DNA of 64,000 nucleotides from UBA6663 sp044226485 (GCA_044226485.1 JBGAGY010000008.1:186001-250000); one strand, 5' to 3'. Positions 27,101 to 35,172 are shown, numbered from the stretch's first letter. Numbers and translations are program-made. The notes: a model not told the origin generated them from the sequence alone.

Positions 27101-27579
27101 ATGCGCGTGAAAGCCCCGCCATCGATGGCCTTCAAGGTCAATGTGTTATCGCCAACGCGCAACAGCTCACCGGGCACGATGACCTCGGTTGTTCCTTCAG
27201 CATAGATGGCAGCGTGCAGGCCGGGCTGCAGCAGGATGTCGCCCGAGGTCGATGGCTGGAGTCGCAGATAGACGCGCCCCGCGAAGCCGTTGATCGTGAT
27301 CTCGAGGTGCCCGAGCCTTGGCGCGATCGCCAGGACGTGAAGGGTCAGCCGGTATGCCGGTGAGGGCGAACCCGTCAGCGCGAAACGCACCGTGTGGATG
27401 TACGGCCGATAGTGGCCGTCGGGATCAGCTTCGCTGGCGTGAAAGAGTGGCCAGCGCTGATCGGACTTTCCGACGATCCACGTCGCTTCGCCGAAGTGCG
27501 CCGGATCGCGGTAGTTGTCGACAAGGTCGGGCGACCGGCCGTCAGGTGAACCGATACGCCACAGCAGGCTCTCACTCAT
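24112..27579 (-). CDS. GH38-type alpha-mannosidase fused to N-terminal polysaccharide-lyase-like beta domains
   Basis: A 1155-residue protein. Residues about 25-180 resemble the carbohydrate-binding C-terminal domain of family 4 polysaccharide lyases (YRLTLHVLAIAPRLG, ITINGFAG, LRVGDNTLTLKAIDGG). Residues about 190-300 form another beta domain. The GH38-like catalytic region begins at YITPHAHTDVGYTHRQ with His311 and Asp313 as zinc ligands, and AIVDVPSLTSALPAIL carries the putative nucleophile Asp423. The middle and C-terminal beta domains follow to the end. This HTDVGYTH subgroup is distant from classical lysosomal-type GH38, so alpha-mannosidase activity is probable but not certain. There is no export signal. 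Overlaps at both ends place it in the middle of the operon. Confidence 0.85.
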   Translation of the reverse strand: MSESLLWRIGSPDGRSPDLVDNYRDPAHFGEATWIVGKSDQRWPLFHASEADPDGHYRPYIHTVRFALTGSPSPAYRLTLHVLAIAPRLGHLEITINGFAGRVYLRLQPSTSGDILLQPGLHAAIYAEGTTEVIVPGELLRVGDNTLTLKAIDGGAFTRIDRREKIARLDRMATGAGFIYRGLEWRALSEAPVDSVQAHVEPSVIYIRTPDGSLRERCHLHIETMRALAAADWSLELTDDAAPRSLTVPVPDLAFGHWRFLFDIADGNRPVKYRLRGPTGHGDTGVIDAAAEIGAFTRRRKWQVYITPHAHTDVGYTHRQWEAVERMSRNLDVAVDWLREHPKAFAYHLDSSIALDHYLSTRAPDRAHELLDQVQAGRLGVPANTVIPLTHLAALEDLIRNGEASEDVLRPLGRSARFAAIVDVPSLTSALPAILQGSGVPYLIHAANQDRGPLRLHGGLHRHSPFYWQGPHGGLVLVWLSKMYCELRKVCGSPPDLSAAERGLGLWLDEFEVPGYAPDMALLYGQEADNTDLDPQPIDFTREWNVRYAYPRLVPSNVESFFVDVEARFGKHLTTITGDGGAFWEDGAGSTQDATRLARQAQATLPAAERLSALAMLHQPRLAVPQADFDEAWKQVLLFDEHTWGAFLSATDPDAILQRDQWAVKEDMARDAAARADRLLLVAIAQHSLSFNTSGREVVVFNPHNWPLGGSVQVEVARGEEVFDFDTGLTLPARLKRELTTQAWLELDPSVVPGLSYKRFGLRQASGDTQSTAFAEPLPTGDEITLENMHYRLVIDALRGCAVSWRDKALDRELIAADEWGLGQLVQASGGEGTRLISNHASLPTGDPQLTGAFRLMQWETLGDTLGERVRLIGRLPQGALDVEWELPRHDRRVDLTFTWHKDAQLALEAAYVAFPLDLPAARVRSDAQLGWVDWSRDRLPGACVEWLPLQSGILLDGDGASVLIASPDVPLFCVGDVVRGRWLRDADLTGGRIFSYALNNYWRTNYKASQGGTLQFRYALTSDAAIAPDEAFRFGAAARRPLIAHRISLQEFRAPGEPYANTLGGMLARVEPETVHLSTLKRSRWARGYVARFQEIGGDSRVARMVIPGRSIVAAWETDLLERERHSLDVEADGSLRVEVPAWGLTTVRFEVAS

Positions 27580-27977
27580 GCAAGTGTTGGCCAGCCTTCC
27601 TCAGCGTTGAAAACGTCGACGCGTTCCTGCGCGACAGAGTCGCTTGCGAACAGGTCGACCCGGTCCATGGCCTCGTGAATCTCGAGCAGCCTCCCGTGCG
27701 CGATCAACGCCGCGTCGGCCACGTTGGTATTGCCGACGTTATGCGGGATCTGGCCGAGCAGCGACTGAAAGCGTCGAAGCGTTTCGAGCGAACGGAAGTG
27801 AATGGCGCGTCCTTCGGCGTTGTCGCACAGCCACAATCCGTGTCCGCAGATCATGCTGTCGCGTGCCCAGACTTGCTGGTAGGCCATGCTCGATCCGAGC
27901 AAACCCAGTTGTCCACCGATCGCGGGGAGCAGTCGCTCGGCGTGTGCGCGACCTACGGCGACCGGGCTGTCATCCAT
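27576..27977 (-). pseudogene. Short remnant of an (alpha/alpha)6 glycosidase
   Basis: 133 residues. AYQQVWARDSMICGHGLWL and SLETLRRFQSLLGQIPHNVG are typical of the N-terminal part of amylo-alpha-1,6-glucosidase-like (alpha/alpha)6 hydrolases, which usually exceed 400 residues. After GQIPHNVG the sequence moves directly to NTNVADAALIAHGR and ends at GWPTLA, so most of the barrel with the catalytic acids is missing. The start overlaps the GH84 end by 8 bp, and the stop overlaps the GH38 start by 4 bp, so the deletion is in frame and keeps translational coupling. It could be a decaying gene, a retained small coupling peptide, or an assembly collapse. Confidence 0.6.
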
Positions 27978-29316
27978 TCACGATCTCCAGCAAGGGTTCG
28001 AGCAGCGCGGCGCCGACGTGTTTGGGGCTGCGACGCGCGGCTTCCCAGGAGTCGCGCATCTGAGCCAGCGGCTTATCGATCGATTGGTCGAGCTCGCGTG
28101 CGCGCAGTACTTCGATCGCGCGCCGAGCGGACCAGAACCAGTGCTCGAGCGCCTCGATCCATGGCAGCAGATCCTGACGCAGCGCCAGGTTCTCCATATC
28201 GAACTTGAGATGATAGGTAGCCTCATCGAGGGCGGAGATGTGCGCGTCGAGCACCGTCGCCGTGGTCCGCGCGCCGTCGAAGAGCTTATGACCCTGTCGG
28301 AGCGCCTCCACCATGCCGTTCGTCAGCGCGGCCAGCGCCTCCGACTCGCTCTGGCCGAGGCATGAGCGACGGGTGTTCTCAGCCAGCAGGCGCAGGGCCT
28401 CGGCCGACTCGGCTTCGCCTGCGACCTCGCGCAGCGCTGCGAGCCAGCTTCGTTCTGGCTCGTGGTGGCCTGGGTCAGCCAGGTAGTCGCCGACAGTAGC
28501 GAGGGGAATCTTCGAGGCCTCAGGCTGGTTCATGGGGTTGGCCAGCAGGCCGCGGACAGCGCCGCCCAGGTCAGCACTGCGGCCGAGAAGTGGGCCGAGG
28601 TGCAATTCGCCCTGCATGGCGAGGTCGTTGACTGGATAGTTGTCCCACACTATAGGCTGCCGTCCGACGGCCGTTGCGAACGCTGTGGCGTCGGCCGCCG
28701 TGATCGCGCGTGAGCAGATCTCGGGGCCTGTGTAGAAGACGTCGATCGTCTTAGGTAGCCCTTTGCCCAGAGCAAGCAGATAGTCGCTGAACGGGGCCGC
28801 GCCGTGATAGTCGGTCGGGCAGACGCTGAGCCTGTTGCGTGGATCGAGCCCGTGCAGCCAGGCCTCTGTCCGAATAGCGAGATCGACGTGCGCCTCGGCG
28901 TAGCTACCGTAGCGCTCCGCGTCGAAAGGATCCTGGAACTCGGCGGCGATATCGTCGAGGAACAGGCTGAAATCGCGGACGCCGCATTCATAAAGTGAGA
29001 AGAGCTTGGCCGTGAGAAGCGCAAAGTCCTTAGGAGAAGCGTAGGTGATCGATACTCCGGGCGCGATTGCGTAAGCGAACGTCACGCCCGACTCGTCGGC
29101 GACGGCGACACTCTGTGCAAATTGACGCAGTGTCCGGTCGGGATACGGATGCCGCCAGCGGGTGCGGTGGCGCCGATCGTTCTTCGGGCCGTACAGGTAG
29201 TAGTTGAACCCGTGCCGACCGAGGAACCGGATCAAGTCGTCGCGCTGCGGTGCTGTATAGAAGACGCCGTAGAAACCCTCCACGACGCCACGGATGGCGA
29301 AGGGCGAGTCTGTCAT
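27970..29316 (-). CDS. Beta-N-acetylglucosaminidase, glycoside hydrolase family 84
   Basis: A 448-residue GH84 (O-GlcNAcase/NagJ-type) enzyme removing beta-linked GlcNAc by substrate-assisted catalysis. The opening FAIRGVVEGFYGVFYT and FNYYLYGPKNDRRHR are family signatures. The catalytic aspartate pair is Asp121-Asp122 in DFSLFLDDIAAEF, and later VFYTGPEICS and PIVWDNYPVND are also typical. The catalytic domain is followed by a helical domain to the end. There is no signal peptide, unlike many secreted bacterial GH84 proteins, so it should act inside the cell. It is coupled by 4 bp to the aldolase gene upstream. With mannosidases in the same operon it fits GlcNAc removal from an N-glycan core or chitobiose-like unit. 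Confidence 0.92.
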   Translation of the reverse strand: MTDSPFAIRGVVEGFYGVFYTAPQRDDLIRFLGRHGFNYYLYGPKNDRRHRTRWRHPYPDRTLRQFAQSVAVADESGVTFAYAIAPGVSITYASPKDFALLTAKLFSLYECGVRDFSLFLDDIAAEFQDPFDAERYGSYAEAHVDLAIRTEAWLHGLDPRNRLSVCPTDYHGAAPFSDYLLALGKGLPKTIDVFYTGPEICSRAITAADATAFATAVGRQPIVWDNYPVNDLAMQGELHLGPLLGRSADLGGAVRGLLANPMNQPEASKIPLATVGDYLADPGHHEPERSWLAALREVAGEAESAEALRLLAENTRRSCLGQSESEALAALTNGMVEALRQGHKLFDGARTTATVLDAHISALDEATYHLKFDMENLALRQDLLPWIEALEHWFWSARRAIEVLRARELDQSIDKPLAQMRDSWEAARRSPKHVGAALLEPLLEIVNG

Positions 29317-30251
29317 GCTGCTGACCGAGTGAAATCCCAGTCGGCGTCGGTCGCATGGCCGGCGCTGTCCAGGTAGTGGCGCATCTTGTCAAGCACGATT
29401 TCGCGCACAGCGACGCGGGCTCGTTCGAGTTGCTCAGTTGGCAGCGCCCACATCTCGGCGTTGCTTAAGCGTTCGCTTCGGCCGAGCGCGCCGAGAGCTG
29501 CGAGTTCGAGGTCTGTGGCGATGTTGACCTTGCTGATCCCGCCGCCCTGCAGTCGAATGGCTTCGAGCACCATCTCCGGCGGCACGCCTGAGCCGCCGTG
29601 GAGCACGAGGTGCACGGGCGTCAGTCGGCGGATGGCGCGCAGCCGTTCGAAATCAACTCTGGGCTGGCGCACGGTATACACGCCGTGCGCCGTGCCGACA
29701 GACACTGCCAGCGCACTGACGCCCGTCTCTTTCACGAAGCGCTCGGCTTCGTCAGGCCGGGTGTACAGCTCCTCGTCGTCCTCGGTCTCCACGAAGTCAG
29801 TCGTGCCGATCCGGCCGAGCTCGGCCTCGACCGAGACGTCGCGGGGCCGTGCGTATTCGACTGCTTCGCGCGAGCGCGCGATGTTGTCTTCGAGCGGGTG
29901 CTCCGAGGCGTCGATCATGACCGACGTGAAGCCGGCTTCGATTGCTTCCTGGATCGGGCCCAGCTCCTTAGTGTGATCGAGGTGCAACACCACGGGCACC
30001 GTGACGGGCAGGCTGTTGACTTGCTCGTAGAACTCGTTGGCGAACTCCGCCGGCGAGAGCCCGTAGCGCACGAGCTCCTTGTGCGAGATCTGGACGATCA
30101 GCGGCGAACGCGCCTCCTCGCCGGCCTGCAGGATCGGCCTGATCATGGCTGCGTAGCGCGGTGAGAATGAGCCGAGCGCGTAACTGCCCCGTTCGGCGCG
30201 CTCGAGGCCTTGCTTCAGTGTGACGACGTTGCGCGGTCGCTGGTTGACCAT
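29313..30251 (-). CDS. Class II (zinc) ketose-bisphosphate aldolase
   Basis: A 312-residue class II aldolase of the fructose/tagatose-bisphosphate family: VVLHLDHTKEL (catalytic Asp92 and zinc His93), the second metal region AVSVGTAHGVY, the phosphate-binding HLVLHGGSGVP and KVNIATDLELA. It cleaves a ketose phosphate to a triose phosphate and a second fragment. The start ATG at 30251 has AGGGAG eight bases upstream and lies 37 bp inside the FGGY kinase gene; a GTG at 30227 is an alternative. Located directly after the kinase, it may accept the monophosphate made there. Confidence 0.92.
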   Translation of the reverse strand: MVNQRPRNVVTLKQGLERAERGSYALGSFSPRYAAMIRPILQAGEEARSPLIVQISHKELVRYGLSPAEFANEFYEQVNSLPVTVPVVLHLDHTKELGPIQEAIEAGFTSVMIDASEHPLEDNIARSREAVEYARPRDVSVEAELGRIGTTDFVETEDDEELYTRPDEAERFVKETGVSALAVSVGTAHGVYTVRQPRVDFERLRAIRRLTPVHLVLHGGSGVPPEMVLEAIRLQGGGISKVNIATDLELAALGALGRSERLSNAEMWALPTEQLERARVAVREIVLDKMRHYLDSAGHATDADWDFTRSAA

Positions 30252-31723
30252 CGTCCAAACTCCCTGAGCGGCGCCTGCAGGGGCAGGTAGCCGTGCTCGA
30301 ATAGATCGTTGTAGCGGGCGTGCCGTAGCGCATGCGGCACAATGAGCGATTGCGTCGCTCGCGTGCAGCGCTGCGCCACGGCCTGCGCCTCGGCGTGGTC
30401 GTGATAAATGCCGGCGCCCACGCCTGCGAGCAACGCCGCGCCTAGCAACGCCGCTTCAGCTTCCACGACGGGCGCGATCGTCACGTTCGATACATCCGCC
30501 TTCACCTGTAGCCATTCGGTTAGGCGTGTGCCGCCGCCGGCCGCCACCACTTCGCGGATCGGTCGGCCCGTGGCGCGTTCGCCGGCGCGGCGGATGACCT
30601 CGAGTTCGAACGCCAGGCCTTCGACCACGGCCCGCGCCAATGCCGCTCGTCCGTGCCGGGACGCCAGGCCGACGATCGCGCCGCGCACATCCGAGTCGCG
30701 GTGCGGCGCCGTTGCGCCGAGCAGATATGGAAAGAACAAAAGCCCGGTCGGCTCGCGTCCGGCTTCGAGCAGAAGACCACGCAGGGCCGCGTAGCTCGCC
30801 GGCGCATCATCGAGCAGGCTGCGCAGCCACTCCACCGAGCCTCCGGCCGCCGACAAGCCGCCCATCCAGTACAGGCGGTCTGGGACGACGTGGCATCCGT
30901 ACATCAGGCCGATCGCCTCATCGGAGCCGCTCAGGGCGCGAGCCGGAAGCGAACCGAGCAGGGTTTCGGCGGTGCCCATCGAGTCGAAGACCTCGGTCGT
31001 CAGCGCTGCGCCGACTCCGTATGCCGCGCAAACATGGTCGTGGCCGGTCACCGATACAGGCACGCCCGCCAGTCCAGCAGCATTGTTCGCGCAGCCCAAA
31101 GCGGTGCCTGCCGGCAGGATCTCGGCGAACAGCGCGGGTGGGACCTCCCACTCGGCCAGCCACTCAGCATCCCACCGTCGGCGCTCGATGTCGAACGCGC
31201 AGGTCCGACCCGCCAGCGAAGCGTCCGTGGCGATTACGTCGCAGAGCTTCCAGGCCACGAACTCCGGCGCACCAAGCCATCGGGCATGCTCGATCAGCGA
31301 GTGATCGAGGTCGCGCAGCCACAGGATCTTGGTCAGGCTGGCCTTGAAGGTCACCGCCAAGCCACTGCTTCTAAAGCGCGTCGAGGCATCGGAACGCGCC
31401 GCGATGCGACGCGCCTGTGGTTCCGATGAGGCATCGAACCACGGCAATAGCCGCGAGCGCGTGGTGCCCTGAGCAACGTCGATCAACAAACCGGTCTCTG
31501 CCATGCCAGTGATGCCAATCGCGCCGGGCGCGGCGTCGGTCGTTACCTCGCTCAAAGATTCAAGAGTCGCGCGCCAGAGCGCGTCAGGATCGATTTCAGC
31601 ACGCCCGTCGCCAGAACGGCTCACGGGGGTGGCGCGGCTCGCCACCCGCAAGGTGGCGCCATCCTCCGAGAACAGGCCGGCTTTGATGTGGGTCGATCCC
31701 ACATCGATGCCCACAAGGCTCAC
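30215..31723 (-). CDS. FGGY-family carbohydrate kinase
   Basis: A 502-residue sugar kinase with both FGGY domains: the N-terminal phosphate loop LVGIDVGSTHIKAGLF, IGITGMAETG, the central VSVTGHDHVCAAYG and MGTAETLLGS, and the C-terminal VVAAGGGTRLTEWLQVKAD with the family adenosine loop. Length is normal. Substrates of the family include xylulose, fuculose, gluconate, ribulose and fructose-like ketoses; the isomerase and aldolase in this operon favour a ketose. It overlaps the racemase-like gene by 4 bp upstream and the aldolase by 37 bp downstream. Confidence 0.9.
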   Translation of the reverse strand: MSLVGIDVGSTHIKAGLFSEDGATLRVASRATPVSRSGDGRAEIDPDALWRATLESLSEVTTDAAPGAIGITGMAETGLLIDVAQGTTRSRLLPWFDASSEPQARRIAARSDASTRFRSSGLAVTFKASLTKILWLRDLDHSLIEHARWLGAPEFVAWKLCDVIATDASLAGRTCAFDIERRRWDAEWLAEWEVPPALFAEILPAGTALGCANNAAGLAGVPVSVTGHDHVCAAYGVGAALTTEVFDSMGTAETLLGSLPARALSGSDEAIGLMYGCHVVPDRLYWMGGLSAAGGSVEWLRSLLDDAPASYAALRGLLLEAGREPTGLLFFPYLLGATAPHRDSDVRGAIVGLASRHGRAALARAVVEGLAFELEVIRRAGERATGRPIREVVAAGGGTRLTEWLQVKADVSNVTIAPVVEAEAALLGAALLAGVGAGIYHDHAEAQAVAQRCTRATQSLIVPHALRHARYNDLFEHGYLPLQAPLREFGRWSTSDRATSSH

Positions 31724-32385
31724 GACGCCGCACCTTCCACGATCGACCTAACCCGTTCCATCGCGAGGCGCGGGCTTGTGAGGATGCGGCTCTGAACCTC
31801 GCCGCTCAGGCGCGGAAGGACGCGCGCCATCGATGCCTGGGCCAGCACCACCACGTCGGTGACGGCGCTCAGGCGGGTCAGCGTCTCGACGATCAGGTTG
31901 TCATGGCCGTCGCGATCCCCGGCTATCAGGCGTTGATAGGCGCCCGACACAAGTTCCTGTTGAAGGACGATGTTGTTCCCGTGTGTGTTGGCGATCGATC
32001 GCAGCAGGCGGGTGGTCGGCTCGAGCGTCGTGGGCAGCGTGGCCGCGACGCCGATGCGTGGGCCGCGCTTCACGGCGGTTTCAGCCATAGCGGAGTCGAT
32101 GCGCACGACCGGCACGTTGACGGCCGCCTGCATCTGCGTCACGAGTTCACCGACCGATGAACAGGCCTCGAGGATGATGGTCGCGCCCGCCTGTTCGGCG
32201 AAGCGCGCGTAGGCGATCAGGCGCTCGACCACGGATAAGAGGTCGCCGCCGTTGCGGCCCAGCTCAGGCAGGATCGAGTCGTCGACGAAGTTGATCACCT
32301 CGGCGCCGGGCAGCAGGTCGTTCGCTAAGGCCTTGAGCGTGTCGATCGTGGCCGGCGTGGTGTGAATGATGGCCAATCGGGTCAT
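31720..32385 (-). CDS. Asp/Glu racemase-superfamily protein with one catalytic cysteine
   Basis: A 221-residue protein of the aspartate/glutamate/hydantoin racemase superfamily: MTRLAIIHTTPATIDTL, the first cysteine site TIILEACSSVGEL (Cys75), GPRIGVAATLPTTLEPT, and the second half-site VVVLAQASM, where the usual cysteine is replaced. A one-cysteine enzyme cannot use the normal two-base racemisation, so a decarboxylase-like (compare arylmalonate decarboxylase), isomerase or binding role is more likely. The ATG at 32385 overlaps the upstream stop (ATGA), with AGGAGG 12 bases before it; an in-frame extension lies in the previous gene. In sugar operons such proteins have no settled function. Confidence 0.8.
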   Translation of the reverse strand: MTRLAIIHTTPATIDTLKALANDLLPGAEVINFVDDSILPELGRNGGDLLSVVERLIAYARFAEQAGATIILEACSSVGELVTQMQAAVNVPVVRIDSAMAETAVKRGPRIGVAATLPTTLEPTTRLLRSIANTHGNNIVLQQELVSGAYQRLIAGDRDGHDNLIVETLTRLSAVTDVVVLAQASMARVLPRLSGEVQSRILTSPRLAMERVRSIVEGAAS

Positions 32386-34127
32386 CGGGTCTCGTTTTCC
32401 TCCTGGATCGATCGACGATACGTTGCCCAAGTCTCTCGGATCAACCGGTAATCGTCCGGTTGGAGCGGCTCGCGAGTCGAGTCGATGGCCGTGGCGAAGT
32501 ACAGGGCGGGCACTCCAAGCGTCGGCTGAACCGTTACGTATGCGCGCCACACCGCGCGATCAGGCATCGGCCAGTTGTCGGTGTCGATGAGCGCGGACGG
32601 GCAGGCGAGCTGGGCGATCCTGGCGCGATGAGTCATCGCCGCCGGCACCGGGTGCGAGGTGTTGACATCGTTGAGCCGCACCATGTCGATGACGTCTGCC
32701 AGGTAGGGGTGCGGCGTGTGTGCGATCACGAGCGCGTCAGGTTTGGCTTCTTTGGCCGCCTGATAGATCAGCGCCAGGTAGGCTTTCATCAACTCCAGGC
32801 CCCACAGGTCGCCGGCCAGATACTGCCCCGGGCCTGCCGGGATGCGGGCCGTGAAGTCGATCTTGAAGCCGTCGGCGTCGTAGCCGTCTGCCGAGAGCAT
32901 GCGCCTCACGCCAGCGCGAAGGCGCGCGGCGAAGGTTGGTTTCGTCGGGTCGACGGCTGTGACGCGGTTGGCAGCATTGTGCACGCATTCTTCGCCGGGC
33001 ACGCCTTCGGGATCCCAGGCTTTGAGCCAGAGCAAGACGTGTCTCCCGCGTTCGTGTTGTCGATCGACGAAGCGGCGCAGGTTCGGCCACTTGATCGAGT
33101 CGACCTCGTTGTTGCCGTAGCTGGCCTGCCACTTGTCGTCGATCACGATCGTTCCCGGTTCAACGCCATTCGCGTCGAGCGCTTCGAGAAAACCTTCGTA
33201 GATAGACTGCCGCGCAAAGTCTGGAGCACGACCGCTTTCGCGCGAGGCTGTCTCGCACTGAGCGCCCCAACCGCAGAACAGCGGTTCCCGCCACCAGCCC
33301 GGGCGACTCACAGCGTTCACTGTCGGCGCGAGGTTATGAGCCCGGAGCGCATCAGCGTGCGAGCGGAGCGCCTCGTACGGATCGGCGCGACCGAGATCAA
33401 TGCCGACCGCGGGCAACGCGTAAGCGCCATCGACACGCGTCTGGCCGTCGTACGCCAGCGAGAGATGGAAGGCACCCTGATGGCCGTGGTAACGGTATTC
33501 GGTGAAACGGTTCATCCCTGGAGCGGCTTCGATTCCAAGGGCCAGCCATCCAGACTCAGTCTCGAAGGCAAAACAGAACGGCGGCGGGGTGAAGAACCAG
33601 TGATCGCGGCCCGGAACAGGGACGCCCATCAGATCGATTGCGGCGCCGGACTCGGGCGGAAACTCATAGGCTTCCGCCGTCGTCGGTTCAGGGCTGAAGC
33701 CCTTGAGGAAACGTCCGCCGGATTCGAAGAAGCCCGATCCCCAGCGGATTTGGCCGGAGTAGTAGCCGCCGAACACGCAGACCTCGCTCAGTCGGCCGCG
33801 CCCCTGGACCTCGAGATGGAAGGCCAGGCGGTTGGGCCGGCAGGTGAGGATCGCGGTCTTGCTATCCCACAGCGAACTCTGCATCGGCAGCCTGAGCGTG
33901 ATCGCGCCAGCGGCTTCCTCTGACTGCCACGCGCCGACCCCCACCGTGTCGTCGAGGCCCTCGAGCGTGTGTGCGCTGGCCGGCACAAACAGGTCGGCGA
34001 TCCGCCGGCCGGCGTGGTCATCGAGGTGGACATAGGGCCGGTCCGCGGCGGTCGTCAGGGTGTAAGCCTCGGCGATCACACGCAGGGTGTGTTCACCGGT
34101 TTCGAGGCGCATCTGAGCTTCTTTCAT
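32382..34127 (-). CDS. Putative glycoside hydrolase, clan GH-D (GH36/GH31-like)
   Basis: About 581 residues. An N-terminal beta-sandwich (about 1-270; DHWFFTPPPFCFAFETESG) is followed by a TIM barrel with GTIVIDDKWQASYG, a helix ending in RGRHVLLWLKAWDPEG, and YDADGFKIDF, where Lys422 and Asp424 resemble the KxD nucleophile motif of alpha-galactosidases. The expected acid/base would lie after DMVRLNDV, but I see no classical RSDSGG-type motif there, so family placement is tentative. There is no export signal. The start is uncertain: the ATG at 34127 is used, with an in-frame GTG at 34175 and an ATG at 34112 as alternatives. It is coupled by ATGA to the racemase-like gene. Confidence 0.72.
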   Translation of the reverse strand: MKEAQMRLETGEHTLRVIAEAYTLTTAADRPYVHLDDHAGRRIADLFVPASAHTLEGLDDTVGVGAWQSEEAAGAITLRLPMQSSLWDSKTAILTCRPNRLAFHLEVQGRGRLSEVCVFGGYYSGQIRWGSGFFESGGRFLKGFSPEPTTAEAYEFPPESGAAIDLMGVPVPGRDHWFFTPPPFCFAFETESGWLALGIEAAPGMNRFTEYRYHGHQGAFHLSLAYDGQTRVDGAYALPAVGIDLGRADPYEALRSHADALRAHNLAPTVNAVSRPGWWREPLFCGWGAQCETASRESGRAPDFARQSIYEGFLEALDANGVEPGTIVIDDKWQASYGNNEVDSIKWPNLRRFVDRQHERGRHVLLWLKAWDPEGVPGEECVHNAANRVTAVDPTKPTFAARLRAGVRRMLSADGYDADGFKIDFTARIPAGPGQYLAGDLWGLELMKAYLALIYQAAKEAKPDALVIAHTPHPYLADVIDMVRLNDVNTSHPVPAAMTHRARIAQLACPSALIDTDNWPMPDRAVWRAYVTVQPTLGVPALYFATAIDSTREPLQPDDYRLIRETWATYRRSIQEENETR

Positions 34128-34180
34128 GGTGACGCTTCGCGAGAGACGGGCGCCCAGAGTTGATTGGCCGTCCACACATC

Positions 34181-34201
34181 GTCAATGGTCCCTCGTCATT
34201 C
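34181..34201. repeat. Three heptamer units (GTC phase)
   Basis: GTCAATG, GTCCCTC and GTCATTC follow one another with 7-bp spacing in the gap after the MalG-type permease. It is a short, single-sided member of the GACNNNN family read on the other strand. Confidence 0.5.
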
Positions 34202-34230
34202 ATCAGGCTCCTGCCCGACGAAACCGTCGG

Positions 34231-35154
34231 CTACCTTCCCCCCATGCCGGAGAGCGAAATGCCTTCAATGAAGTTGCGCTGTAGTGCGATGAACACGATC
34301 AGCACCGGCAGCATCACCATCAGGCTTGCGGCCATCAACCAGTTCCAGGCGGGCGCGCCGCCGGCGGCGGCTTCAAACTGACGCAGGCCGAGTTGGAGCG
34401 TGTAGAGTCTCTCGCTCTGCAAGTAGAGCAGGGGGCCCATGAAATCCTGCCACGCACCCTGGAACTGGAATATGGCAACGGTCGCCAGCGCCGGTCGAGA
34501 CAGGGGCATGATGATGCTCCACCAGATGTTGAACTCTGAGGCACCGTCGATGCGGGCCGCCTCGGACAATTCCATAGGGATGCCGCGCATGAACTGGCGC
34601 AGTAGAAAGATGTAGAAGGCGCTTCCAGTGAACGCAGGCACGATCAGCGGCAGGAACGTGTTCGTCCACACTCGCGAACCTTGAAATCCGAAGGCCGGCA
34701 GTTTTGCGAAGAGCACGAACTGCGGGATCATCACTACCACGCCTGGGAGCATCATGGTGGCGAGCACGATCGAAAACATGGCGTCGCGACCGCGCCAGCG
34801 CAGCCGCGCAAACGAATAGGCCACCATCGATGATGACACCACGACGCCCACCACGCTCGAGAACGTGATGATGATCGTGTTGAGCGTCCACTGCGGCCAC
34901 ATGCCGAAGCTGAAAGCGTCGACGTAGTTCTCCCAAGCGAACCGCGCCGGGATCCAGTTGGTGCCTGCTAGGTCCGAGGGCTCCTTAAGTGAGGTCGACA
35001 GCATCCAGAAGAACGGCACCATGAAGAGCACGCACACGCCGACCATGATCGCGAACCCGACGATCTTACCGGGCGTCCATTGCCGCAGGTTTGACCCGCG
35101 CGGGTTGGCCTTGAGCGCCGGGGGCACGACCGGGGTGTTGACGGTTGTCTCCAT
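34231..35154 (-). CDS. Sugar ABC transporter permease (MalG/inner-membrane component)
   Basis: A 307-residue inner-membrane protein with six predicted helices (VGFAIMVGVCVLFMVPFFW first) and the coupling EAA loop ELSEAARIDGASEFNIWWSI, typical of CUT1 carbohydrate importers. The ATG at 35154 has GAGGAGG five bases upstream; an earlier in-frame start was rejected because it lies in repeat DNA. It works with the permease at 35281 and the binding lipoprotein at 36318. No ATPase gene is adjacent. Confidence 0.92.
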   Translation of the reverse strand: METTVNTPVVPPALKANPRGSNLRQWTPGKIVGFAIMVGVCVLFMVPFFWMLSTSLKEPSDLAGTNWIPARFAWENYVDAFSFGMWPQWTLNTIIITFSSVVGVVVSSSMVAYSFARLRWRGRDAMFSIVLATMMLPGVVVMIPQFVLFAKLPAFGFQGSRVWTNTFLPLIVPAFTGSAFYIFLLRQFMRGIPMELSEAARIDGASEFNIWWSIIMPLSRPALATVAIFQFQGAWQDFMGPLLYLQSERLYTLQLGLRQFEAAAGGAPAWNWLMAASLMVMLPVLIVFIALQRNFIEGISLSGMGGR

Positions 35155-35172
35155 CGCAACCTCCTCAATGCG

